Source of the DNA: Verrucomicrobiaceae bacterium
Lineage (GTDB): Bacteria > Verrucomicrobiota > Verrucomicrobiia > Verrucomicrobiales > Verrucomicrobiaceae
DNA length: 47,219 bases
Direction of reading: 5' to 3'
NCBI GenBank assembly: GCA_947507875.1
Contig: CANNQP010000035.1
Location: forward strand, 1 to 47,219
The notes below the pieces were generated by a model, which worked only from the letters and a program-made list of their open reading frames with translations, was not told the origin of the DNA and did not search any database. A program made the position numbers and the translations under genes. Shown one piece after another: positions 7,048 through 15,528 of the stretch (positions within the stretch are counted from its first letter, which is position 1; each line of letters begins with the position of its first letter).

Positions 7048-8379
7048 ATGAAGCCCTTGCTTGCCATGGCGTTCCTCGTTTGCGTCTCGTTTCTCGCTGC
7101 TGCACCGCAGCCGAACGTCGTCTTCTTCTTGATTGATGATCTCGGTTATGCGGATTGTGGCTTCCAGGGGGGCACGGACATCAAAACGCCCCACATTGAC
7201 CAATTGGCCACGACGGGGGCTATTCTGGAAAATCACTACGTTCAGCCGGTCTGCTCGCCCACGCGGGCTTCGCTGATGACTGGTCGCTATGTCACCCACA
7301 CCGGCGTTTACACCATCGTGCGGCCGCACGCGAAGTGGGGGCTGCCCTTGGGGGAGCGCACGCTGGCGAATGCGCTCCAAGAGGCGGGCTACACGACGGC
7401 GATCACGGGCAAGTGGCATTTGGGGGAATTTGAGCACGCTTACAAACCCACCTCTCGCGGCTTTGATCATCAGCATGGGCATTACTTCGGGGCCATCGAC
7501 TACTTCACGCATGAGCGAGATGGTACGCACGACTGGTATCATGATGACAAGGAACTCAAAGAAGAGGGGTATAGCACCCATCTCATCACCCAGGAGGCCC
7601 TGCGGCTGATTGAAGCTCAGCCCAGGGACAAGCCGCTGTTTTTGTACATGCCTTACAATGGCATCCACAGTCCACACCAAGTGCCAGACAAGTATGTGGA
7701 GCCCTATGCGGCCCTCTCTGGCTCACGTCAAAAGCTCGCGGGCATGCTTGCGGCTGTGGATGAGAGCATCGGGCAGGTGGTGGCGGCTTTGGAGAAAAAA
7801 GGTCTTCGCGAGAACACGATGATCCTTTTTTCTGCCGACAATGGCGGACCGCCGCCGGGAAAAAACACGCCGCTGCGTGGTTTCAAAGGCAGCCTCTTTG
7901 AGGGAGGCGTGCGTGCTGCCGCGTTTGCGAATTGGCCTGGAAAGATTCCCGCTGGCCAGCGCATCACGCAGCCCATGCACATCATCGACTGGTATCCCAC
8001 GCTGGTGAAGCTCGCGGGGGGCACCTTGGAACAGAAGCTGCCGCTCGATGGATGTGACGTGTGGCCCATGATCACCGAAAAAGCCTCATCGCCGCATGAG
8101 GTCATCCTTTCTGCGCAGTCTCGTGACAAAGCGGCGGTGCGTATGGGCGACTGGAAGCTTATCGTGAGCCATGGCACGCCGAACAAGGACGAGGCGCCGA
8201 GGAAAAAGGCGAAAGCCAAAAAGAAGTTCCATCAAGACGAACCCGTGATGCTCTTCAACCTCGCTGAAGATCCCTCGGAAACGACGAATCTGGCCACGAA
8301 AGAGCCTGAACGTCTTGCCGTGATGAAGGCAAAGCTCATGGAGCTACTGAAGGATGCGGTGCCTTCGGGGGTGGAATGA
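7048..8379 (+). CDS. Secreted type I sulfatase (arylsulfatase B-like)
   Basis: The 443-residue product starts MKPLLAMAFLVCVSFLAAAPQ, a Sec signal peptide. The sulfatase fold follows: PNVVFFLIDDLGYADCGFQG with the metal-binding Asp pair, then VCSPTRASLMTGR, whose Cys in CxPxR becomes the catalytic formylglycine, then ITGKWHLG, a second metal site ILFSADNGGPP and GFKGSLFEGGVR. It would hydrolyse sulfate esters of polysaccharides or glycosaminoglycan-like substrates in the periplasm or outside the cell. Start ATG 7048 is chosen because the signal peptide begins there; ATG 7039 and GTG 7024 are alternatives. No maturase gene is adjacent. The substrate cannot be read from the sequence. Confidence 0.93.
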   Translation: MKPLLAMAFLVCVSFLAAAPQPNVVFFLIDDLGYADCGFQGGTDIKTPHIDQLATTGAILENHYVQPVCSPTRASLMTGRYVTHTGVYTIVRPHAKWGLPLGERTLANALQEAGYTTAITGKWHLGEFEHAYKPTSRGFDHQHGHYFGAIDYFTHERDGTHDWYHDDKELKEEGYSTHLITQEALRLIEAQPRDKPLFLYMPYNGIHSPHQVPDKYVEPYAALSGSRQKLAGMLAAVDESIGQVVAALEKKGLRENTMILFSADNGGPPPGKNTPLRGFKGSLFEGGVRAAAFANWPGKIPAGQRITQPMHIIDWYPTLVKLAGGTLEQKLPLDGCDVWPMITEKASSPHEVILSAQSRDKAAVRMGDWKLIVSHGTPNKDEAPRKKAKAKKKFHQDEPVMLFNLAEDPSETTNLATKEPERLAVMKAKLMELLKDAVPSGVE

Positions 8380-8450
8380 ATCTGCTTGGTGAACAAGAAG
8401 AAGTGAGACATCACACGTATTCCTGAGAATCTCTCACGCCTAAACCCATC

Positions 8451-9410
8451 ATGCGCCCTTTCGTTTTCCTGCGTCTTCTACCTGTCCTGCTGCTCGTCTC
8501 TTGCTCCAGCCTGCGATCGCCGATCGTGGATGCAGCGCTCGTTAAGAATCACGGTGCCATAGGCGCGACGGAAGGTCCGGCCTGGAAAGATGGCTGCCTC
8601 TATTTTACAGATGGCAAGCACATCCATCGCATGGGGCCGGATGGCAAAACGTCCGTTTTCCGTCACAACGCTTCCAACGGCCTGCTTTTTGATCAAGAAG
8701 GACGCCTTGTGGCCTGCGAGTCCGGTCTGCGCCGGGTCACTCGCACTGAGAAGGATGGCAGGATCACCGTGCTGGCGGAGAGGTATCGCGGAAAACGCTT
8801 CAACACGCCGAACGATCTTTGCATGGACTCAAAGGGGAGGGTTTATTTCACCGACCCACGGTATGGTTCGCGGCAGGGGATGGAGATTTATGCATCGTCC
8901 AAGCTCGAAGACGGTTCATGGGGCAAGCCCATCGAAGGCGTCTATCGCATTGATGCGCCTGGCCAAGTCACCCGCATTCGTTGCGATGGCGCGGAGCGGC
9001 CCAATGGCATCCTGATTAGCCCAGATGACCGATTCCTCTACATTGCCGACAACAACAACAACACCCATGGCGGCTCGCGAAAGCTGCTTCGCTATGCCCT
9101 GGATGCGAATGGCGACGTGAAGCGCGGCACGCGGAAGGTGATCTTTGATTGGAAAGAGGGGCGCGGGCCGGATGGAATGAAGATGGATGCTCAGGGGCGC
9201 CTCTATGTCGCGGCAGGCACGAACCAGGTCACGGCGTTCGAAACGACGAGGTTCAAGGCCGGTTGCTACATCCTTTCGCCGTCGGGTCGGTTGATCGATT
9301 TCATCGCGACTTCACCTGATGAGTGCTGCAACTGTGCCTTTGGTGGAGCGGACGGCAAAACGCTCTTCATCACCTCCGGTGGGCACCTTTGGAGCGTGCC
9401 GGTGAAGTGA
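8451..9410 (+). CDS. SMP-30/gluconolactonase-family lipoprotein
   Basis: The 319-residue protein has a lipoprotein signal (MRPFVFLRLLPVLLLVSCSS, lipobox LVSC, Cys at residue 18). A six-bladed SMP-30/gluconolaconase/LRE-like propeller follows: EGPAWKDGCLYFTD, NTPNDLCMDSKGRVYFTDPRYG, RPNGILISPDDRFLYIAD and GPDGMKMDAQGRLYVA. Glu, Asn and Asp in the EGP, PND and PNG/PDG motifs are the usual divalent-metal ligands of this family. It probably hydrolyses a sugar lactone on the outer face of a membrane. It lies 71 bp after the sulfatase gene in the same direction, so a joint role in polysaccharide breakdown is plausible. Confidence 0.9.
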   Translation: MRPFVFLRLLPVLLLVSCSSLRSPIVDAALVKNHGAIGATEGPAWKDGCLYFTDGKHIHRMGPDGKTSVFRHNASNGLLFDQEGRLVACESGLRRVTRTEKDGRITVLAERYRGKRFNTPNDLCMDSKGRVYFTDPRYGSRQGMEIYASSKLEDGSWGKPIEGVYRIDAPGQVTRIRCDGAERPNGILISPDDRFLYIADNNNNTHGGSRKLLRYALDANGDVKRGTRKVIFDWKEGRGPDGMKMDAQGRLYVAAGTNQVTAFETTRFKAGCYILSPSGRLIDFIATSPDECCNCAFGGADGKTLFITSGGHLWSVPVK

Positions 9411-9482
9411 TGTGCGTCATCGACGGCGCTGCTTTGAGGACGGTTGCGGCAGGCATTTCTCGATGGCAGAACAAGCTTCCGA

Positions 9483-10661
9483 TTATTTGGGGAGTAGATG
9501 CCGGGGCAGGTCTTGAACGCGTTCGCAGCCGATCTGCTGCATGACCTGCTGAAGCTGACGCTTTAACATGATCAGGGTGTGGTCTCCGCCACGGTCGCCG
9601 AGTGCGCCAACGCCATACATGAAGCTGCGCCCCAGGAAGACAAACTTCGCGCCACTGGCCAGGGCACAGGCGATGTCTGGCCCGCTGCGCACGCCGCTGT
9701 CGAGCATGAGGGTGGTGCGGCTGCCAAAGTCACGCTGAAGGGCGCTGAGCGAGCGAATCGTAGAATCTCCGGCATCGAGCTGACGCCCCCCATGGTTGGA
9801 GACGATGAGACCATCGGCCCCGAGCTGGATGGCTAGCTCGGCGTCTTCGGGGGTGACGATGCCTTTCACCACGAGCTTGCCGGGCCAGCGATCGCGGATC
9901 TGGCGAATCCGGTCGGCGCTCAGTCGGCCGGAGAAGGTCTTGTTCATGAACAGGCCCAGGTGCTTCATGTTTAGGCCCTTGGGAATGTAGGGTTTCATGG
10001 TCTGAAACTCCGGTGCGCCGGCCCTGAGCTGACCCAGGCACCAGCGCGGGCGGGTCATCATTTGCAGGACGTTGCGCAGCGACATGCGAGGTGGGATGGA
10101 CAGGCCGTTGCGGATTTCTTTGGGCCGGTAGGCAAAGGTGGGCGTGTCCGCTAGGATGACGAGCACGGGGAAGCCTGCCTGTCTTGCCCGATCCAGAAGC
10201 TTGTCGCGAAGCTCGACCTCGGCGGGGTGATAGAGCTGGAACCAAGCTCGGCCCTGCGTGAGATCAGCCACGGTCTCGATGCTGGCGGTGGCCACGGTAC
10301 TGAGCACGAACGGTACCTGGTGCTGATGGGCCGCCTGGGCCAAGATTTGGGTGGCGCGTGGCCAGATGAGGCCCTGAAGCCCGATGGGGGCTACCCCGAA
10401 GGGAGCGGCATAGGTTTGCCCAAAGAGCTCGGTTTTGAGCTCCGCCCCAGCGTAGTCGCGCAGGTACCAAGGGTTCAGCCGCACTTCACGGATTTCTTCG
10501 GTGTTGCGGCGCAGGTTGATCTCTGAAAAGCAGCCGCCTTCCAGGTACTCAAACGCGAAGCGAGGTACCCGACGGCGTGCCTTTGCCCGCAAGTGCTCAA
10601 TGGAGGGGTACTCAGAATGAAAGGCGGAGGTGTCCGGCTCGGCGGTAGGTCGGGAACTCAT
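9483..10661 (-). CDS. FMN-dependent alpha-hydroxy-acid oxidase/dehydrogenase (L-lactate dehydrogenase-like)
   Basis: This 392-residue TIM-barrel flavoenzyme oxidises L-2-hydroxy acids to 2-oxo acids. Family marks include RRVPRFAFEYLEGG at the N-terminus, PFGVAPIGLQGLIWP, FVLSTVATASIE, WFQLYHP, KLVVKGIVTPEDAELA with the FMN-binding Lys, LIVSNHGGRQLD with the catalytic His, and MLDSGVRSGPDIACALASGA with the phosphate-binding Arg. The start is ATG at 10661 (MSSRPTAEPD); extending to 10754 would overlap the next gene and adds an atypical Pro-rich leader. It could act on lactate, glycolate or mandelate; the sequence does not settle this. It lies downstream of the SMUG1 gene on the same strand. Confidence 0.92.
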   Translation of the reverse strand: MSSRPTAEPDTSAFHSEYPSIEHLRAKARRRVPRFAFEYLEGGCFSEINLRRNTEEIREVRLNPWYLRDYAGAELKTELFGQTYAAPFGVAPIGLQGLIWPRATQILAQAAHQHQVPFVLSTVATASIETVADLTQGRAWFQLYHPAEVELRDKLLDRARQAGFPVLVILADTPTFAYRPKEIRNGLSIPPRMSLRNVLQMMTRPRWCLGQLRAGAPEFQTMKPYIPKGLNMKHLGLFMNKTFSGRLSADRIRQIRDRWPGKLVVKGIVTPEDAELAIQLGADGLIVSNHGGRQLDAGDSTIRSLSALQRDFGSRTTLMLDSGVRSGPDIACALASGAKFVFLGRSFMYGVGALGDRGGDHTLIMLKRQLQQVMQQIGCERVQDLPRHLLPK

Positions 10662-10710
10662 GGAAGGGAGAGGCGGGAGGGAAAGGAGTCGTACCTGGGC
10701 GCTGCATCTT

Positions 10711-11454
10711 TCAGCCAAAACGGGCTGGCGGGGCATCAGGCCCCCAGACGCCAAGCTTCACCATTTGACGTGTGGCTGCTCCGGCCCAGTCGCGGTTCGC
10801 CGCCGGGCTGGCAGGGCTGGGGTGCAGGATGCGGCCTACCTGAAACGCGCCTGAGAGAGCCTCGCGTGCCCGTAGCGCGCAGGCCTCAGCAAAGGCACCC
10901 ACGCCGATGACCCACTGCGGCTGCAGGGTGGTGATGACCGCACGCAGGTGCGCGTCGCAGATCGTCTCCAAGGCCTGGGTCTCATCCGCGGGCAGTTTGT
11001 CAGGCGTGCGATTGCGGCCACTGTCCTCCATGAAGACGAGCGGGCAGTAGTTCGCGACAAAGTGATCTTGAAAAAAGGCCTGTGGGCTACCAAAGCGCTG
11101 GGCAAAGAGACCCCAAAGTCGTCGCCCGCTGACCTCGGACTGAGGGCAGTCAAAGCCGAGAACGCGGCGCTTGGGATGCTCACGCTCAGGCTTGCCCACA
11201 GGCTCACAGATGCCCATCCAGTCACGCACGGCGGCGATCTCGCCAAAGGGCACCCCCGTCTGGGTCATGCCAAAAGGGCCTGGGTTCATGCCGACAAAGA
11301 TGACCTTCTTTCCTGAGTGGCCGTAGCGCTGCAGGTAGGCCTGATGGGGCTGCCAGGCATAATCGAGGGGTTGGTAAAGGTAGGCCGTGGGTGCGCTGAA
11401 GTGCAGAGGGCGCAGGGCATCGCGAAGCTGCTGGGCGGCGGAGATCAGAGACAT
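10711..11454 (-). CDS. SMUG1-type uracil-DNA glycosylase (UDG family 3)
   Basis: The 247-residue protein removes uracil and oxidised pyrimidines from DNA in base-excision repair. It shows the SMUG1 motif 1 VIFVGMNPGPFGMTQTGVPF with the catalytic Asn in GMNPGP, the NYCPLVFM segment, WVIGVGAFAE, and motif 2 ILHPSPASPAANRDW, with the His that inserts into the duplex. Length and motif spacing fit bacterial SMUG1 homologues. The start is ATG at 11454. The 278 bp between it and argB (11455-11732) hold no recognisable RNA or gene and should contain divergent promoters. Confidence 0.93.
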   Translation of the reverse strand: MSLISAAQQLRDALRPLHFSAPTAYLYQPLDYAWQPHQAYLQRYGHSGKKVIFVGMNPGPFGMTQTGVPFGEIAAVRDWMGICEPVGKPEREHPKRRVLGFDCPQSEVSGRRLWGLFAQRFGSPQAFFQDHFVANYCPLVFMEDSGRNRTPDKLPADETQALETICDAHLRAVITTLQPQWVIGVGAFAEACALRAREALSGAFQVGRILHPSPASPAANRDWAGAATRQMVKLGVWGPDAPPARFG

Positions 11455-11732
11455 GGGGAAGGGGAGACGGAGAGCCAGGTCACCATGCCGGGCCGAGTCC
11501 AGGGGGCAAATGCTGAATCCTGGGGATCAAGATCTCTCGATGATGTGCGCTAAGTGGTCACCAACGCAACTTGGCGGGCTGACTGTTGGGGCGAGCGTCA
11601 CTCGCGCATCGGATTTCAGTGAACCAAGCTGCCTCATGGCGAAATGCACGGTCAGGTGAGGCCGATCCTTGACGCCTTGCCGAGGCCGGTGTCTTCCCTT
11701 GGCTGTTCCCACGTTTTCTTTTTCACGTCCCC

Positions 11733-12590
11733 ATGACTGATCTCTCTGCCCAGACCCAAAAGGCCGATGTCCTGCTCGAAGCACTGCCCTACATGCAAGG
11801 TTTTCGCGGCTGCACGTTTCTCATCAAAGTGGGCGGCAGTGCCATGGAAGATCCAGTGGTGGTCGATCAGTTCCTGCGAGATGTGGTGTTCCTGGAGGCG
11901 GTGGGCATCAATCCGGTCATCGTGCATGGAGGCGGCAAGGCCATCTCCAAAGCCATGCAGGAGAGTGGTCTGGAGGCGCGCTTCATCAATGGAATGCGTG
12001 TCACAGATGAGGAGACCATCAAAATCGTGGAGCAAACGCTCGCGCGTGTCATCAACCCCGGCATTGTCGAAAAAATCAATGCGTTCGGCGGTAAAGCAGT
12101 GGGCATACCCGGCACGGAAGTCTTTCAGGGTCAACGCATGAAGGCTGAACTTGGCTGGGTAGGGGAGGTCACAGACTGCCGTCTGGGACTTATTCAGGCC
12201 GCTGTTGCAGGTGAGTTTGTGCCCGTCGTCTCGCCTGTCGCCCGAGACATGGCCACCGGAAAAAGCCTGAACGTCAATGCCGACCTCGCGGCCTGCGCGC
12301 TCGCCACCCGTCTGCAAGCCACCAAGCTCATCTACCTGAGCGATGTGCGTGGAGTCATGCGAGATCCGAAAGATGAAAGCACGCTCATCCCCAGCCTGGA
12401 TGAGCGCAGCATCGCGGAGCTGAAAGCGGAAGGCATCATCTCCGGAGGCATGATTCCGAAGGTGGACAGTTCCCTCGAATCTCTGCGTGGCGGCGTGGGA
12501 AAGGTTCACCTCATTGACGGGCGCATTCCCCATGCACTGATTTTGGAGATCTTCACCGATCTGGGCATTGGCACAGAAATTCATCTTTGA
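11733..12590 (+). CDS. argB: Acetylglutamate kinase
   Basis: The enzyme phosphorylates N-acetyl-L-glutamate, step two of arginine synthesis. The 285-residue sequence has FLIKVGGSAMEDP (the nucleotide-binding glycine loop), PVIVHGGGKAIS, LNVNADLAACALA, LIYLSDVRGVM and SGGMIPKVDSSLESLRGGV, all standard for ArgB. Length is typical. argG lies 24 kb downstream, so the arginine genes here are not one operon. It is followed by nuoH after 125 bp that contain an operator-like palindrome, so argB is probably a separate transcription unit. Confidence 0.97.
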   Translation: MTDLSAQTQKADVLLEALPYMQGFRGCTFLIKVGGSAMEDPVVVDQFLRDVVFLEAVGINPVIVHGGGKAISKAMQESGLEARFINGMRVTDEETIKIVEQTLARVINPGIVEKINAFGGKAVGIPGTEVFQGQRMKAELGWVGEVTDCRLGLIQAAVAGEFVPVVSPVARDMATGKSLNVNADLAACALATRLQATKLIYLSDVRGVMRDPKDESTLIPSLDERSIAELKAEGIISGGMIPKVDSSLESLRGGVGKVHLIDGRIPHALILEIFTDLGIGTEIHL

Positions 12591-12641
12591 TCCCTGCTTT
12601 TTCGGCTTTTCAGCAGACTTCGAAAGGCTTCTGCTCTGAGC

Positions 12642-12659
12642 TTGTGAAATTTTTCACAA
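12642..12659. promoter_or_regulatory. Perfect 8-2-8 palindrome upstream of nuoH
   Basis: The sequence TTGTGAAATTTTTCACAA is an exact inverted repeat of TTGTGAAA and TTTCACAA with a 2-base centre. It lies 57 bp before the nuoH start and 52 bp after argB. It is too AT-rich and lacks a following T tract to be a good terminator, so an operator for a dimeric regulator of the nuo operon is the likelier reading. Confidence 0.5.
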
Positions 12660-12715
12660 ATTCGGGTTGCCGCTCGTAAACAACTCCTGATTATGCCAAG
12701 CCTCCCCCGCATCTG

Positions 12716-13897
12716 ATGGCAGCCTTCTTCGCCAACATCGACCTGACGTTCCTCATCGTTTCCCTTGTGAAAATCGTGGGGTTCACCTTTGCGGCGGTTC
12801 TTCCGCTCGTGACAGTTTGCGTTTATCTGGAGCGGCGATTTTCTGCTGTGATTCAGGATCGTGTGGGCCCGAACCGCGTGGGAGTGCCGCTGACGCTACT
12901 TGGCTTCAAAAAAGACGTGCAGATCCTCGGTATCGGCGGGCTGTTCCAGGCCGCCGCTGATGGGGTGAAATTCATCCTCAAGGAGGATTTCACACCCAAG
13001 ATGGTGAATACCTTTTACTTCTGGCTGGCTCCCTGCCTTACCGTGGTGCCCGCGCTCCTCACTTGTGCCGTTTTGCCCTTCGGTTCTGAGTTGGATTTCA
13101 GCTTTTTAGGTCTCGAGCAGCCAGTGAAAGCAGTCATTGCTGACCTCAATGTTGGCCCCCTCTACACCTTCGCCATCGCATCCCTGGGAGTTTACGGCAT
13201 TGTGCTCGCCGGTTGGGCTTCCAATTCCAAGTATCCATTCCTCGGTAGCGTTCGCTCTTCGGCGCAAATGATCAGTTATGAGCTCTCGTTGGGGCTGTCG
13301 ATCATTCCCGTCTTTATGGTGTTCGGAGAAATGAATCTTCCGAAAATCACTCAATTTCAGGATGCGCATGGCTGGTTGATCCTCCCTCTCTGGGGCGATG
13401 GGCTGTCGGTCGGACGCTGGATTTTATGGATTCCGATGTTGATCAGCTTCGTGCTCTTCACGATTGCCATGTTTGCCGAGACCAATCGTCTGCCTTTCGA
13501 TCTTGCTGAGTGCGAAACAGAACTCGTGGGTGGCTATCACACCGAGTACAGCTCGATGAAATTCGCTCTCTTCTTCATGGGAGAATACGCCGCCATGATC
13601 ATTGGTTCAGGCTTGGCCGTGACGCTTTTCCTTGGCGGCTGGAGCATTCCTTTTGCACCTGTTTTGGGCCTCGATTTCAAGGAAGGGGCGACGCCGCTAT
13701 GGCTTGGCTTGCTGCACATGGGGAGTTTCTTCGCCAAGGTGCTGGGCTTCATTCTCTTTTTCATCCTCATACGTTGGTCGCTGCCGCGGTTCCGCTTCGA
13801 CCAGCTGATGAAATTCGGCTGGCTGTTTATGTTTGAAGCCGCTTTGGCCAACGTGCTGCTCACCGCTGTCCTCATGATTTGGTTCCCGGTCAAGTAA
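12716..13897 (+). CDS. nuoH: NADH-quinone oxidoreductase subunit H
   Basis: This 393-residue membrane subunit of complex I forms part of the quinone site and links the peripheral arm to the proton pumps. It shows VYLERRFSAVIQDRVGPNRVG, QAAADGVKFILKEDF, GWASNSKYPFLGSVRSSAQMISYELSLGL, and FAETNRLPFDLAECETELVGGYHTEYSSMKF (split here for length: FAETNRLPFDLAE then CETELVGGYHTEYSS), the conserved acidic quinone-chamber loop. About eight to nine hydrophobic helices are evident. It is the first gene of nuoHIJKLMN; nuoA-G are absent here. Confidence 0.97.
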   Translation: MAAFFANIDLTFLIVSLVKIVGFTFAAVLPLVTVCVYLERRFSAVIQDRVGPNRVGVPLTLLGFKKDVQILGIGGLFQAAADGVKFILKEDFTPKMVNTFYFWLAPCLTVVPALLTCAVLPFGSELDFSFLGLEQPVKAVIADLNVGPLYTFAIASLGVYGIVLAGWASNSKYPFLGSVRSSAQMISYELSLGLSIIPVFMVFGEMNLPKITQFQDAHGWLILPLWGDGLSVGRWILWIPMLISFVLFTIAMFAETNRLPFDLAECETELVGGYHTEYSSMKFALFFMGEYAAMIIGSGLAVTLFLGGWSIPFAPVLGLDFKEGATPLWLGLLHMGSFFAKVLGFILFFILIRWSLPRFRFDQLMKFGWLFMFEAALANVLLTAVLMIWFPVK

Positions 13898-13923
13898 CCC
13901 CCCCACCTTCACCGACTCCCCAA

Positions 13924-14469
13924 ATGGCCACCATCATCGTAAAGCGCCCCCAACTCGCCTGGCATGAGAAAGCCTTTATCTCGACGCTAGTCAAAGGCCT
14001 CAAGATCACCCTGGGTCATGCCATCAAGACCTTGTCCCAGATTATCGGGCGCAAACCCAAGGTCACGATGGAGTATCCCGAAGAAAAGTGGGACTCCCAT
14101 TTGCCGGAATACTACCGCGGAGCGCCCGCTCTCGTTACCGACGAGCAAGACCGTGAGCGTTGCGTCAGCTGTCAGCTCTGTGAGTTCATCTGTCCGCCCA
14201 AGGCCATCAAGATCACACCAGGTGAAATCCCAAGTGACGACCCTTGGGCCAAGGTCGAAAAGCGGCCCAAGGAATTCGAGATCGATATGATTCGCTGCAT
14301 TTACTGCGGCATGTGTGAGGAAGTCTGCCCTGAGCAGGCCATTTACCTCCGCAAAGACTACGCCATCACAGGCCTCAGTCGCAAGGAGATGGTCCACAAC
14401 AAACAACGGCTCTACGAGATCGGCGGCAAACGCATTGGCCTCGTGAACAAATGGAATGAGCTCAAGTAA
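13924..14469 (+). CDS. nuoI: NADH-quinone oxidoreductase subunit I (2x[4Fe-4S])
   Basis: This 181-residue ferredoxin subunit carries clusters N6a and N6b. The two motifs are CVSCQLCEFICPPKAI and CIYCGMCEEVCPEQAI. An N-terminal amphipathic helix (WHEKAFISTLVKGLKITLGH) anchors it to the membrane arm. ATG 13924 gives the family's usual start; a longer frame from 13879 overlaps nuoH and adds a Pro-rich leader, so it is rejected. It sits 26 bp after nuoH. Confidence 0.96.
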   Translation: MATIIVKRPQLAWHEKAFISTLVKGLKITLGHAIKTLSQIIGRKPKVTMEYPEEKWDSHLPEYYRGAPALVTDEQDRERCVSCQLCEFICPPKAIKITPGEIPSDDPWAKVEKRPKEFEIDMIRCIYCGMCEEVCPEQAIYLRKDYAITGLSRKEMVHNKQRLYEIGGKRIGLVNKWNELK

Positions 14470-14585
14470 TCTGCGACCTGCTCATGAGCCAAGATTCCTG
14501 CCGAAATTTCTCCAGAGCCCAGCTTGGCTCAGCTTTGGCGTTTTATCTTACTGACCTCGCGATTGACTCTTAATTTTCGAATCTT

Positions 14586-15182
14586 GTGCCTCCGCTTCTG
14601 TTTTATCTTTTTGCACTGATCACCCTCGGCTTTGGCCTAAATGTGGTCATCGCGCGCAATCCAGTCACCAGCGCGCTTTCCTTGGCCGTCAGCTTCGTTG
14701 GCCTAGCCGCTTTGTTCTTGAGCCTTGATGCCTACTTCATTGGCACGCTTCAGGTGCTGGTCTATGCGGGGGCGGTGATGGTCCTGTTCTTGTTCATCAT
14801 CATGTTGATGGACATCAAGGCAGAAGTGCTGGGGGGACGGGCTAACCTGTCGGCTATGGTCGCAGGTGTCTTGGTTGCAGCGATCTTAGCGGTCCAGATT
14901 GCGACAGTTTCAGGCCGTCTTTCCCAGTCGGAAGCCACTCTTCAAACGGCTCCCCTCCAATTGTCAGAGGCTGCAAAATCCTGGGAAGCTCGTGGTAAAC
15001 AGAACTTACCCACGATCTCACGTGATCTCAAGGCAGGGAATCTTCCTGACGCAAAGCTCATGGGGGAGACGCTCTTCTCGAAATACGCCTTCCATCTCCA
15101 GATGGTGGGACTACTGCTGCTCGTCGGCACCGTGGGCGTGGTCGCCTTGAGTAAACGAGATAAGGAGGCAAGCCCGTCATGA
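14586..15182 (+). CDS. nuoJ: NADH-quinone oxidoreductase subunit J
   Basis: The 198-residue hydrophobic subunit J of complex I has five predicted membrane helices. Typical parts are [40 protein letters not shown] (helix 3 with its pi-bulge region) and FIIMLMDIK. The start is GTG at 14586. A 116-bp gap after nuoI could hold an internal promoter, but I see no good match. Its stop overlaps the nuoK start (ATGA 15179-15182). Confidence 0.95.
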   Translation: MPPLLFYLFALITLGFGLNVVIARNPVTSALSLAVSFVGLAALFLSLDAYFIGTLQVLVYAGAVMVLFLFIIMLMDIKAEVLGGRANLSAMVAGVLVAAILAVQIATVSGRLSQSEATLQTAPLQLSEAAKSWEARGKQNLPTISRDLKAGNLPDAKLMGETLFSKYAFHLQMVGLLLLVGTVGVVALSKRDKEASPS

Positions 15183-15496
15183 TTACCCTCAATCATTACC
15201 TCATCGTGAGTGGCATCCTTTTCAGCCTTGGGCTGGCTGGGGTCATCTCACGACGCAATATCCTGATCATCTTCATGTGCCTGGAGATGATGCTGAGCGC
15301 TGCCAACCTCGCCTTGGTCGCTTTTTCCCGCTTCAATGTGACCCAAGGCCTACCCGACTACACTGCTCAGGCTTTGGTCTTCTTTACCATCACCGTCGCT
15401 GCGGCTGAGGTCGCTGTTGGTCTGGCCATCATTGTTGCTTTGTTTCGAACGAAGCAAAGCGTGGAGGTCGAAGCCGTCACCAAACTCCACGGTTAA
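15179..15496 (+). CDS. nuoK: NADH-quinone oxidoreductase subunit K
   Basis: This 105-residue, three-helix Mrp-type subunit is homologous to MrpC. The conserved second helix [20 protein letters not shown] carries the key glutamate (in LEMML), and [20 protein letters not shown] carries the second one. It overlaps nuoJ by four bases and precedes nuoL by 32 bp. Length is standard. Confidence 0.96.
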   Translation: MITLNHYLIVSGILFSLGLAGVISRRNILIIFMCLEMMLSAANLALVAFSRFNVTQGLPDYTAQALVFFTITVAAAEVAVGLAIIVALFRTKQSVEVEAVTKLHG

Positions 15497-15528
15497 ACTG
15501 CGAGAGAACAGAAAACTGAGACAAACCC

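Noticed and set aside
11455..11732. Possible tRNA or small RNA between the SMUG1 gene and argB
   Set aside because: No cloverleaf, T-loop sequence or hairpin followed by T run could be found by eye.
11652..12584. 310-codon frame antisense to argB
   Set aside because: The sense strand has all ArgB motifs; the antisense translation shows none.
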